The notes beneath the pieces were generated by a model that worked only from the letters and a program-made list of their open reading frames with translations, searched no databases and was not told where the DNA came from. DNA of 34,755 bases. It comes from a virus. Position 1 is the stretch's first letter. Each line of letters opens with the position of its first letter. Positions 6,988-13,698 of this stretch are shown here, in pieces. The DNA lies in IMG/VR virus record IMGVR_UViG_3300037041_000990, positions 1 to 34,755 of that record; one strand, 5' to 3'. The position numbers and the translations under genes were made by a program.

Positions 6988-7667
6988 GATTTATTGCTTA
7001 ATAGGTTTTCGATGTGGGCTTTTTGTTCTGGGGTAATTAGCTCGGCAAGCTCCTCCATGGCCTGACGAATTTCAAACTCGTCCTCTCCCTTTTGGATGCT
7101 TTGTTCAATAAGCGCCATCGTGTGCTCTGGCAACTTTGCGATGGGCACATCTTTGCGCGTAATCTTGTAGGGCTTATAGGTGTCCTTGTTTTTTCTATTC
7201 AGGTCACGCCCAAACACCTTACCGAGGCTTTGTGCAGCGTTTTTTAGGCACTCAGCCTTTAGCTTTGGAAAGGCCATATCGAGGGCATTCGGCTTCTTGT
7301 TTGATGGCGATAAAGCCCACTGATTACGCAGCTGTGGGTCGTCTTTAATAGAGTCCGGCACGCGGTCAACCATGATAACCACCGAGGCGGCACCGGTACG
7401 TCGAATCTCAAATCCTGTGACCGGGTGAACTACCACGAGCTCAAGAGAAGCCTGCACCTCGTTGGCTATTGTGTGCCACTTGAAGTTCTCGGTTTTCCAC
7501 TGCCCGAAGAACATCTCGTCCAGCGTCATCTCGATGTGGCTGATGACTACGGTCTTCGCTTTTTTGTCTGGAGTAGATTCAGTCGACTCCTCTGTCGGCT
7601 CTTTATTGAGCTGTTGCTGAAATTTCTGGAGCGCGTCAATATTGACTTCTTGAATTGGATATCTCAT
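6984..7667 (-). CDS. Single-strand annealing protein (Rad52/Sak-like)
   Basis: A 227-residue protein that probably pairs complementary single strands made by the adjacent exonuclease. After a disordered, charged N-terminus (residues 18-38) comes a domain with VISHIEMTLDEMFFGQW, a beta-rich ELVVVHPVTGFEIRRTGAAS stretch, and the helix FPKLKAECLKNAAQSLGKVF. That arrangement is like the A-x-K-x-A-(L)-x-FG-x-FG helix of Rad52-type annealing proteins. The Rad52-like call is from pattern and context; an ERF or other SSAP clan assignment is possible. Confidence 0.72.
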   Translation of the reverse strand: MRYPIQEVNIDALQKFQQQLNKEPTEESTESTPDKKAKTVVISHIEMTLDEMFFGQWKTENFKWHTIANEVQASLELVVVHPVTGFEIRRTGAASVVIMVDRVPDSIKDDPQLRNQWALSPSNKKPNALDMAFPKLKAECLKNAAQSLGKVFGRDLNRKNKDTYKPYKITRKDVPIAKLPEHTMALIEQSIQKGEDEFEIRQAMEELAELITPEQKAHIENLLSNKS

Positions 7668-7981
7668 TTCATTGGAGTTTTTTCGTAGTTTGACATTGTG
7701 AACTTAACGGCCTCATCAAGGTAAAAATTAAACTGCATAGCAGTAATTGGATGATACCGGTCGGTGTAGGACTGATGTATCGGATGCTCAAAAGGCAGCG
7801 GCTCATTTGGATCATAGGCAAAGCGCTCAATCTTGCACCACTCTGCCGTCTGATAATCTCGCTGCATTCGCACGTAGTGGCCTTGGTAAATTGCAATGTA
7901 GGTTCTCGACCCACTTGCACGGTAAATTGGCGCATCTATCTCGTGACGGATAACTGTTCCGGACCAAGTTTGGAGAATCAT
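7664..7981 (-). CDS. Orphan protein, divergent paralogue-family member (105 aa)
   Basis: A 105-residue protein with no function I can name. It shares a spaced pattern with the next gene upstream (7978-8295): a P-(S/I)-(F/Y)-R start, then AI-(F/Y)-x2-HY, then Y-x3-W-x2-I. It is preceded by a strong Shine-Dalgarno sequence (AAAGGAGGTG on the minus strand), and its start overlaps the upstream stop by 4 bp. It is aromatic-rich and probably a small beta-sheet domain. Confidence 0.6.
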   Translation of the reverse strand: MILQTWSGTVIRHEIDAPIYRASGSRTYIAIYQGHYVRMQRDYQTAEWCKIERFAYDPNEPLPFEHPIHQSYTDRYHPITAMQFNFYLDEAVKFTMSNYEKTPMK

Positions 7982-8295
7982 GGCTGCACCTCCTTTCTAA
8001 ATGTGGTCATGTCAGCAATAACCTGTGCCATCTTTGCCTCAAATCGTCCCTGAGTGGAATCGATGAACTCGTCACTAGTCAACACTTGACCAAAAGAGCT
8101 ATAAGCCTCAAATACTTCTTCCGGCTTTATCTCCTGCATCTTGATGTAGCTCCAGCTTTTGTTGTAGGACTCGTAGATGTAAATGTAGTGGTCCTCAAAG
8201 ATGGCGCAGAATACATTTCCGTCTACGTTCTCGCGGAAGGAAGGAGCGACGAGCTCAACCGATGTCGTCGTCCGATTAGTGAAGCTGATATTCAT
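7978..8295 (-). CDS. Orphan protein, paralogue of 2078-2398
   Basis: A 105-residue protein of unknown function. It aligns with the 106-residue product of 2078-2398 over most of its length, including VELVAPSF against FELPVPSF and SSFGQVLTSDEF against SSTVTKMLTRPDF. The pattern also matches its neighbour at 7664-7981 more loosely. A Shine-Dalgarno sequence (GAGGAGGT) precedes the start. Two copies lie 5.6 kb apart in the same transcript. Confidence 0.65.
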   Translation of the reverse strand: MNISFTNRTTTSVELVAPSFRENVDGNVFCAIFEDHYIYIYESYNKSWSYIKMQEIKPEEVFEAYSSFGQVLTSDEFIDSTQGRFEAKMAQVIADMTTFRKEVQP

Positions 8296-8543
8296 GACAC
8301 TACCTCCTCATCTTCGTTAATTAAAAAAGCAAAGTTTGAGTGCGAGAGCTCAATACGATAATCGTTAGCAACGCCGCAAGAGCTCATTAGTGCAATGCCA
8401 TCCGGCAGCTCAGTGTAATCGTAGCCAAGCTCTTGGCATCGCTTAAGGAAAGCGGCGTGAGCTTCTACAAAGTTTGGAAAAAAGTGCACAGCGTGGCTTT
8501 TTGGCTGGCCATTCAGCTGTTCGATTGTGATACAGTACTTCAT
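8292..8543 (-). CDS. Hypothetical protein (83 aa)
   Basis: An 83-residue protein beginning MKYCITIEQLNGQPKSHAVH, not recognised. Its pattern of short strands around a helix (PNFVEAHAAFLKRCQELGY) suggests a small alpha/beta fold. The leader before the ATG is a run of CACACACA with no Shine-Dalgarno sequence, like that of the DUF932 gene upstream. It overlaps the next gene by 4 bp. Confidence 0.6.
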   Translation of the reverse strand: MKYCITIEQLNGQPKSHAVHFFPNFVEAHAAFLKRCQELGYDYTELPDGIALMSSCGVANDYRIELSHSNFAFLINEDEEVVS

Positions 8544-8567
8544 GTGTGTGTGTTTTTATTAGTAAAG

Positions 8568-8591
8568 ACTACGGGAGCTTGCTCCCATAGT
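8568..8591 (-). terminator. Intergenic hairpin after the DUF932 gene
   Basis: An imperfect inverted repeat pairs ACTA-C-GGGAG with CTCCC-A-TAGT around a 4-nt loop, about 25 bases after the DUF932 stop on the minus strand. No strong T-run follows, so it may be a weak terminator, a processing site or a 3' stabiliser that sets different levels for the genes before and after it. Confidence 0.45.
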
Positions 8592-8615
8592 TTCGGCTAT
8601 TCAAGCCTCATCAGT

Positions 8616-9536
8616 TTACCTTACGATGGCAGCTAGTATATCAAAAGCCTGCGCGTCCATTGCCCCAGCAGCACCGGTCATTTTTGCTTCTACACGTCCA
8701 TTTTCACGCTTGGGTGCGCTAGCCTTATGAGTGGTGTAGTGTGTAACGCCGCTCATCAATCCCCATAGCGAACCGCCTTTGTACGCAGTCTCGCTGCGAA
8801 TGCTATCAAGCAAATCAGAGGCTATGTTGTACTTACGCGCACTGTGGTCAGCACGAATAGCAGCCGGCGTCTTGCTAGTATCAACATCCGTCAGCTGTTG
8901 CACGACATTGCGCACAATCTCAGGAGTCATTGGAGCGTCGGCCATTTTCATGAACATATCATACAAGCTCTTGTCGGCTTCCACAATACCCAGTATTTGA
9001 TGTTTTGCCGCTTCGATGCGATCGCGCATACTAGCAGTGTGACGAACCCGGCTCATTGCCTTGTCACGAGCTGCCTTGTAAAAAGTGTTCTGACAGCTTA
9101 TAGTGTACCCTAGGCTGCCGAAGCAAACGCTGCTGCTACCGTCAAATGAGTTAAGAGCAGTCACGTACTTTTCTATTCGGTCGTAGTTGTCACCGATACC
9201 AGTTACGCTACCTGCTGAAAGCTGCAAGAATACTTTCTTGCCACCATTGAGAATGCCACCTTTGTGAATTGTGTATCCGAACTCACCAGCAATCGCCTCG
9301 CAAAGCTCGGCAAGCTCCTCGTTCTGAAATACTGAGTAATGCTCGGACATTACACCGAGGATGTCGCCGTTGTCGGCACGCTGGTTAGCGTAGTAGTCCA
9401 CCGGGGTGCCGTCAGGAGTGCAGAGCTGCACCTTGTTTACCTGCCAGTCAAGACCAGTAGACTGCAAGGTTTCGATTGTTTTTGCACCCGAGGTGATGTT
9501 TGAAAGCATGCTTTCGATGTTAAGTGTGTTGTTCAT
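8616..9536 (-). CDS. DUF932 family protein
   Basis: A 306-residue protein of the DUF932 (phage/plasmid-like) family, common in phages and conjugative elements but without a proven function. Recognisable stretches are DILGVMSEHYSVFQNEELAE near residue 60, a central SFDGSSSVCFGSLGYTISCQN segment, and a helical C-terminal half. The leader is AT-rich with CACACACAT before the ATG. A hairpin lies after the stop, so this gene may be expressed apart from the small genes downstream. Confidence 0.85.
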   Translation of the reverse strand: MNNTLNIESMLSNITSGAKTIETLQSTGLDWQVNKVQLCTPDGTPVDYYANQRADNGDILGVMSEHYSVFQNEELAELCEAIAGEFGYTIHKGGILNGGKKVFLQLSAGSVTGIGDNYDRIEKYVTALNSFDGSSSVCFGSLGYTISCQNTFYKAARDKAMSRVRHTASMRDRIEAAKHQILGIVEADKSLYDMFMKMADAPMTPEIVRNVVQQLTDVDTSKTPAAIRADHSARKYNIASDLLDSIRSETAYKGGSLWGLMSGVTHYTTHKASAPKRENGRVEAKMTGAAGAMDAQAFDILAAIVR

Positions 9537-9571
9537 ATGTGTGTGGTTTTAAATATTTATTTTTTTGAATT

Positions 9572-9757
9572 TTAAACTACTTTTCCAAAACGCTTTTTCA
9601 TGTAAATTGTAATGACTTTTCCAATAAGTAAGCGAAGCTTTAATTTTTGTTCATAAGGCATGTTTGACATCATAGCTTCCTCAAGCTGGTCAATTAAGAT
9701 TGCAACCTGTTCCATTGAAAGTTGCTTTACTGAAATAAGGTTAATTTCGAAATTCAT
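9572..9757 (-). CDS. Small hypothetical protein (61 aa)
   Basis: A 61-residue protein beginning MNFEINLISVKQLSMEQVAI, largely helical and ending in a basic stretch (IYMKKRFGKVV). It follows a 141-bp non-coding, AT-rich gap and precedes the DUF932 gene. No family is recognised. Good codon structure and its place in the operon support coding. Confidence 0.55.
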   Translation of the reverse strand: MNFEINLISVKQLSMEQVAILIDQLEEAMMSNMPYEQKLKLRLLIGKVITIYMKKRFGKVV

Positions 9758-9898
9758 AACTTTGGGTTGTTTTTAAATTACCCGACAATGTTAAGTGGCT
9801 TTTTTGCTACATTCCAAAAAAAAAATACAAAAGTTTCAACAATTTGTTGTTAAAAGAACATAACACACTAATTTACAGGTAAAAAGGATTGTTAAAAA
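9758..9898. other. AT-rich non-coding gap after terL
   Basis: A non-coding stretch of 141 bases, the longest gap within the leftward block. It holds a run of ten A's (9816-9825), a short perfect inverted repeat at 9837-9849, and several TTG triplets upstream of a T-rich tract on the minus strand. It could hold a promoter for the DUF932-to-orphan part of the block, an operator, or an origin. No element is clear enough to name. Confidence 0.4.
9837..9849. repeat. Short inverted repeat CAACAA-T-TTGTTG
   Basis: Six-base arms are perfectly complementary around one central base. It lies in the AT-rich gap beside the A-run, where an operator would be expected. Its shortness means that it could arise by chance. 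Confidence 0.4.
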
Positions 9899-11200
9899 CT
9901 ATCCAAACTGGTATTTGCCATAGTTGGGCCGCAGTTCAAAAAACATGCGCATCATGATAGCGTCGGCGTAGTCAGGCGAAACACCGTGCATTCGGCTTAT
10001 TTCCTCCTTTGAGGTAACCGATAGCTTACCGTCAGCCTCTGGCCTGCGACGCTTAATCATATCCAGCTCCCTACTAATAGTGTCCCTATGCGTACGTGGA
10101 AGCACAAGCGCACGCTTCTCTATCAGTTCGGCCAGCTTATAGTAGCACTCGCTTTTGAGGTGCACAAATCTGTCCGGGTGTATGGCTCGCGATCCATTCA
10201 TAAACTCGCGGCATCGGAGCACATCGCACAGACCACCACCAACACCGTCCGCATCGGCTATCACCTGACCCATTTTAATAGTGTTCTTGGCTGCTATTTC
10301 ACGAATTACGCGCACGACCTCGTCTACCCTTTGCTTACGTAGCTCGTGAATCTCAACACACTGGAGTCCTCGCCATACAGCAATAACCGTCCTGTCCTTG
10401 CCAAGCCGGGCAACGTCGGCTGTGATATACATTTCTCCACCTAGCTGCTCGTCCCTAAAGCAGGCGCTAACGTCATCGTACTTAAAGAGAGCGTCATTAC
10501 TTTCGTCGTACTCCCAAACACCCTGCAGCAAGCGTTGGCGGTCAACCTCATTAAGGGCATCAAGCGTGGCAACATAGCTTTCAGGCAGGTGTGGGTTGTC
10601 ATAGGCAAGGGACTGCACAAACGCACGCTCATCCGGCATGACGGCATCCCTCCATGGCAGATAGAACTCATGGTATAGCCATCCTTTATGAGGATTACAG
10701 GTCAGCAGTATTTTTGGTGGCAAATCATACTCACGCATTTTATATCGAAGGCAGCTGGACAAAATCTCAACCGCACGACGAGACACCTGCGCTGCTTCAT
10801 CGACCCACGCATCAGTCAACTCAAGACCTTGCAGCTGCTGGAACTCCGGGTCTGAGGGATAGGCAAAGAGGTCCTTGAGCAGGATTTCGCTCCCGTTCTT
10901 AAATGTAATCACGTTCAGCTGGGCATTAAATGTAAAATGCTTCTCAGCTTGCAGGCCGTAAAGTGTGGCAACCTCAAAGAACGTCTTGAGCGTAGTCTTT
11001 TTGAGCGTGTCGAGCTTCGATCGACCTATCAGCCCACGCGTGCCCGGATACTTTAACCTGCGCTGTATTTGCCAAACGCAGCCAGTAAATGACTTTGCCC
11101 CACCACGACCTCCTCCAAAGAGCACCCACTTTGCCGGGCTGTCTACGGTTAGTGCTTTAAAGCACTCGTATTGCTTCGGCAGGAACTCTATCTTTGACAT
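9899..11200 (-). CDS. terL: Terminase large subunit
   Basis: A 433-residue packaging ATPase and nuclease of usual length. Walker A is GGGRGGAKS at residues 29-37, and Walker B is AWVDEAAQ near residues 131-138. The coupling motif region LLTCNPHKGWLYHEF follows, and the nuclease domain has ITADVARLGKDRTVIAVWRG, then IADADGVGGG and the C-terminal DYADAIMMRM with metal-binding Asp residues. It drives DNA into the prohead through the portal (32003-33802). It is encoded on the minus strand with replication genes, about 6 kb from the putative small subunit and on the opposite strand, which is unusual. Its ATG overlaps the preceding stop by one base (TAATG). Confidence 0.96.
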   Translation of the reverse strand: MSKIEFLPKQYECFKALTVDSPAKWVLFGGGRGGAKSFTGCVWQIQRRLKYPGTRGLIGRSKLDTLKKTTLKTFFEVATLYGLQAEKHFTFNAQLNVITFKNGSEILLKDLFAYPSDPEFQQLQGLELTDAWVDEAAQVSRRAVEILSSCLRYKMREYDLPPKILLTCNPHKGWLYHEFYLPWRDAVMPDERAFVQSLAYDNPHLPESYVATLDALNEVDRQRLLQGVWEYDESNDALFKYDDVSACFRDEQLGGEMYITADVARLGKDRTVIAVWRGLQCVEIHELRKQRVDEVVRVIREIAAKNTIKMGQVIADADGVGGGLCDVLRCREFMNGSRAIHPDRFVHLKSECYYKLAELIEKRALVLPRTHRDTISRELDMIKRRRPEADGKLSVTSKEEISRMHGVSPDYADAIMMRMFFELRPNYGKYQFG

Positions 11201-11454
11201 TAGAAAGGGAGGTCGTCGTCGTCGGTCTTTTCAGTTTTAGGCGCTGCAGCTGGAGCTTCTTGCTTTGGTGCCTCGACAGGTGTAAACGATAGGGATGAAT
11301 ACTTCTCGCCATTTTTCTCCTTTGTCCAGCCAGAAATGCGATAACTCTTACCACCGATAAGGCATGTGCCATTTGTGTCTGGGTGCGTGTCCTTCTCCTT
11401 TCGCTTGTTTTTAAATAGTACGCCGGTATTCGGCTTCTGTTCGTATTTGCTCAT
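11200..11454 (-). CDS. Small SSB-like protein with acidic tail
   Basis: An 84-residue protein with a compact N-terminal domain (NTGVLFKNKRKEKDTHPD, then ISGWTKEKNGEKYSSLSF), a Pro/Ala linker, and the C-terminal tail TDDDDLPF. That tail is the hallmark of bacterial single-stranded DNA-binding proteins, used to bind partner enzymes. The N-terminal domain resembles the short DUF736-like beta domains of phages and plasmids. I infer a phage single-strand binding or replication accessory protein. It overlaps terL by one base and the preceding gene by 4 bp. Confidence 0.6.
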   Translation of the reverse strand: MSKYEQKPNTGVLFKNKRKEKDTHPDTNGTCLIGGKSYRISGWTKEKNGEKYSSLSFTPVEAPKQEAPAAAPKTEKTDDDDLPF

Positions 11455-11606
11455 AATTTGTAATTTTCGTCTCTAGTTAGCTTGTAAAGCTCAGTCATAA
11501 CCGACCACATCCGGGCATTTTCCTTTAAGCAAGGCCTAAGCGACCTGCGTGCCATTAATGCAAACAGCTCTTGCTTAAGTTCTTTTATGCGCTCGGCGTC
11601 TTCCAT
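11451..11606 (-). CDS. Small hypothetical protein (51 aa)
   Basis: A 51-residue frame from ATG at 11606 to TGA at 11451, beginning MEDAERIKELKQELFALMAR, and helical. It ends in an ATGA overlap with the SSB-like gene and starts inside the last 22 bases of the DnaA-like gene, so it fills the gap between them. The function is unknown. Confidence 0.6.
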   Translation of the reverse strand: MEDAERIKELKQELFALMARRSLRPCLKENARMWSVMTELYKLTRDENYKL

Positions 11607-12163
11607 AGTGGTTCGATGCTGTTAATCTTTGCGGCTGCTTTCCAGTGCCCGTATGTCGCAAGCATGTTTGTAATTGCAATAAGCTGCTTGCGCATGAACT
11701 GGTCACTAGCCAAGTATCCCTCAATCATGTGTCGAGCGTGAATGATACTGGCGTGGTGTATTTTGCCGTCAAACATTTTTTGTATATCTCGGTACGTTAT
11801 GCGTCCTATGCTGTGAAGCTCCTCGCACATAATAAACAGCACAAAGTACCGGGCATGCACCTCGGGTGCTCGTCGGCTTCTAATTTTGCCGACTGTCTTT
11901 ATGCCGGTAATCTCGCTAACGCAATAGCAGACAATAGCAAAGAGCTGGTCCGGATCGCGCTCAATAGCCTGCATAAGGTTGTCGCAGTGTGAATCATACT
12001 GCTCTGGCATTAGGTTTACGATAGCTGTGTTAACATCATATAGGTGCCGGTCGGCAATAAGAGGCTGCAACTTGAGAAGAACTTGAAGCGCTAAGTCCCT
12101 GTTAAGAATACTTCCGAGTTCCGCGAGAAGGTGCTGGGCCGTATGTGATAATCGTGTTGACAT
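11585..12163 (-). CDS. DnaA domain IV-like DNA-binding protein
   Basis: A 192-residue protein. Its C-terminal half (about residues 80-165) follows the layout of DnaA domain IV, the helix-turn-helix that reads DnaA boxes: VSEITGIKTVGKIRSRRAPE, then ARYFVLFIMCEEL, ITYRDIQKMF, and HHASIIHARHMIEG, which parallels the DnaA signature with its HST-x-hA core. There is no AAA+ ATPase domain, so it is not a full initiator. It probably binds DNA for replication or regulation. The start overlaps the preceding HTH gene by about 60 bp; an internal start such as Met52 is possible but would cut into the less conserved part only. Confidence 0.7.
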   Translation of the reverse strand: MSTRLSHTAQHLLAELGSILNRDLALQVLLKLQPLIADRHLYDVNTAIVNLMPEQYDSHCDNLMQAIERDPDQLFAIVCYCVSEITGIKTVGKIRSRRAPEVHARYFVLFIMCEELHSIGRITYRDIQKMFDGKIHHASIIHARHMIEGYLASDQFMRKQLIAITNMLATYGHWKAAAKINSIEPLWKTPSA

Positions 12164-12326
12164 CCGTATTAGTTATTTGCGCTAGCTTTTTGTAATACCT
12201 AAGTTGTATGTTGTCCGGATCTTTAAGCCAGCGGTACATAGTCCAGCGTGCTATCTTGAGCCGGCGTGCTGCTAGCTCCTTAGTTCCGAATTGATCGAGA
12301 ATAAATGCTTCAAGGGTCATGTTCAT
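12102..12326 (-). CDS. Small HTH regulator (Cro/YdaS-like)
   Basis: A 74-residue protein with a helix-turn-helix of the lambda-repressor fold: LEAFILDQFGTKELAARRLK, then TMYRWLKDPDNIQLRY. An upstream ATG at 12389 exists, but it would lie before the start site of the leftward promoter at 12376-12402, so I place the start at 12326 (Met) or 12320. It is the first gene of the leftward block, beside the divergent promoters, where a Cro-like regulator of both directions would be expected. Target and sense of control are inference. Confidence 0.65.
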   Translation of the reverse strand: MNMTLEAFILDQFGTKELAARRLKIARWTMYRWLKDPDNIQLRYYKKLAQITNTDVNTIITYGPAPSRGTRKYS

Positions 12327-12346
12327 AATTTGCACGGTCAGAAGTG

Positions 12347-12375
12347 TTGAGCGACCTGTCCCGTCAATATCTTTG
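12347..12375 (+). promoter_or_regulatory. Rightward Bacteroidetes-type promoter
   Basis: The -7 element TATCTTTG at 12368-12375 matches the Bacteroidetes consensus TAnnTTTG exactly. A -33 TTG at 12347-12349 lies 18 bases upstream, close to the usual spacing. It would start transcripts near 12382, just before the sigma-like gene, and drive the rightward block. Confidence 0.75.
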
Positions 12376-12402
12376 CAAATATATGACACAAAAGTGCAAC
12401 AA
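12376..12402 (-). promoter_or_regulatory. Leftward Bacteroidetes-type promoter
   Basis: On the minus strand, TATATTTG (12383 down to 12376) matches TAnnTTTG exactly. The nearest TTG triplets give spacings of 16 or 13 bases, shorter than ideal. It directly abuts the rightward -7 element, so the two share the palindrome TTTGCAAA (12372-12379). It would serve the leftward block starting with the HTH gene. Confidence 0.6.
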
Positions 12403-12945
12403 GGCGACGAACTTAATGTCGAGGTAGAAAAAAGATACTCACACTGGCGTAAAATGGCTATTGGCCTTGAGCGCGATATAGTGCGAGGTGAGGACCTGCT
12501 TAGTGAAACACTGCTAAAGATATACGACCGTCACCGAGAAGCGGCACTAGATGTGGCAAGGAGAGGTAAACTAGATGAGTACGTCAGACGGTCAATGTTT
12601 CTCATGAAGATTGGCCGCTACACAAAGTACGCAATTAAATACAAGCGATTTGCGTCGATGTGGAGCTGCGAGGTCAGCGCTGACAATATAGAACCTGAGG
12701 TGCCTTTCATTGGTGCAAGATTGGATAATGAATACGTCGACGCGTATATAAGTATGATGCCAGAGCTTGATGCTGTTGTCCTTAGGCTGTACGCCATGCA
12801 GGACTTTAAGTACGACGTTGTAGCAAAGGAAACAGGCATACCGAAAAAAGTGCTATACAAACTGGTCGAGAAGGCCATAAAAAAAATAAGAGACAATGTT
12901 CAAGCTCAACGTCCCAGCGAGAGTCCGGATGGCCCGGATGAATGA
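12394..12945 (+). CDS. Sigma-70-like RNA polymerase sigma factor
   Basis: A protein of about 183 residues with the two parts of a small sigma factor. The N-terminal part (RYSHWRKMAIGLERDIVRGE, then DLLSETLLKIYDRH) has the layout of region 2, with the E-DLL-x-ET-x-L-KIY core. The C-terminal part (PELDAVVLRLYAMQDFKYDV, then VAKETGIPKKVLYKLVEKAI) is a region 4-like helix-turn-helix. An upstream ATG at 12319 lies before the promoter and cannot be used from it, so I favour the GTG at 12394; Met at 12454 would lose part of region 2. It may direct host polymerase to phage late genes. It could instead be a sigma-like DNA-binding protein without polymerase activity. Confidence 0.65.
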   Translation: MQQGDELNVEVEKRYSHWRKMAIGLERDIVRGEDLLSETLLKIYDRHREAALDVARRGKLDEYVRRSMFLMKIGRYTKYAIKYKRFASMWSCEVSADNIEPEVPFIGARLDNEYVDAYISMMPELDAVVLRLYAMQDFKYDVVAKETGIPKKVLYKLVEKAIKKIRDNVQAQRPSESPDGPDE

Positions 12946-13402
12946 ATGTGGCAAATGCAAGTTCTACAAAGCAGAAACTAGCAGCTGCGGAACACCCATG
13001 AATCTTAAAGGTCTAGTGACCGGCACGCATGGTGGTCTGGTCGAACCGGAGGAGGTTGATGTAGACACTGAGGTTCAAGACCTGAACTTGGTAAAGTACT
13101 ACAAGAAAAAAGTGAGGCTGTGCGGATGCCCTATTCCAGAAAAGACCAAGTGGAGCTTTGAGTCCTGTCCGATTGGGCGGTGGGGTAAGTATAGACTAAC
13201 GGATACCGAAACCAACATGCTCGAGGAATTTATCAACTCGCTACCGAAAGTTGGCACGCTATCCAGCCAGCAGGTTGACAATGTAATCAAATGGTTTGAG
13301 CGAGTCAGCGGTCGCCCTATGAGGCGCTGTGATAACTGCGTAAGGGTGGTCATCAAGGAACTGCAGCTTCAAATAGGCAAAAAGCAAGACGTCCAGATAT
13401 GA
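12938..13402 (+). CDS. Cysteine-rich hypothetical protein
   Basis: A 154-residue protein starting at an ATG that overlaps the sigma-like stop by 8 bp. Met codons at 12896 and 12929 are also in frame, but the first would overlap the sigma gene by 50 bp. It has Cys pairs at the start (ECGKCKFYKAETSSCG), in the middle (LCGCPIPEKTKWSFESCPIG) and near the end (RRCDNC), suggesting bound zinc or another metal. The function is unknown; DNA or protein binding is plausible. Confidence 0.65.
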   Translation: MNECGKCKFYKAETSSCGTPMNLKGLVTGTHGGLVEPEEVDVDTEVQDLNLVKYYKKKVRLCGCPIPEKTKWSFESCPIGRWGKYRLTDTETNMLEEFINSLPKVGTLSSQQVDNVIKWFERVSGRPMRRCDNCVRVVIKELQLQIGKKQDVQI

Positions 13403-13695
13403 GACACAACGGCCACCGCATATACGTGGAGAACAACACCCTGTTTGCTATCTCCCTTCTAGAGAAGGAGGACACAGACTTCGACGAAATAACAGACAAG
13501 GTGCTTCGGGATTTGGCAATACACCGCCCGAAACAGTACAGTGAGCACCGCATCGCACTCAGACTGGAGCACGTCGTCGGAGTATACGAGAGCGGAAATG
13601 ACGACATCACCATGATTGAGTTATCAAACGGATATGTTCACCGGCTGAAAGCGCAGTACGAATACGTCGAAGCTCTAATTTCATACAAGGCATAA
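13399..13695 (+). CDS. Hypothetical protein (98 aa)
   Basis: A 98-residue soluble protein beginning MRHNGHRIYVENNTLFAISL, with no family recognised. The start overlaps the preceding stop by 4 bp. Helical stretches rich in Arg and Glu alternate with short strands near the C-terminus (DITMIELSNGYVHRL). Confidence 0.6.
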   Translation: MRHNGHRIYVENNTLFAISLLEKEDTDFDEITDKVLRDLAIHRPKQYSEHRIALRLEHVVGVYESGNDDITMIELSNGYVHRLKAQYEYVEALISYKA

Positions 13696-13698
13696 CCC

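Noticed and set aside
12327-12389. Longer N-terminus for the HTH protein
   Set aside because: It would start upstream of the leftward promoter's probable start site and overlap both promoter elements.
12319-12393. Upstream ATG start for the sigma-like protein
   Set aside because: It lies before the rightward promoter and overlaps the divergent HTH gene; the GTG at 12394 keeps all of region 2.
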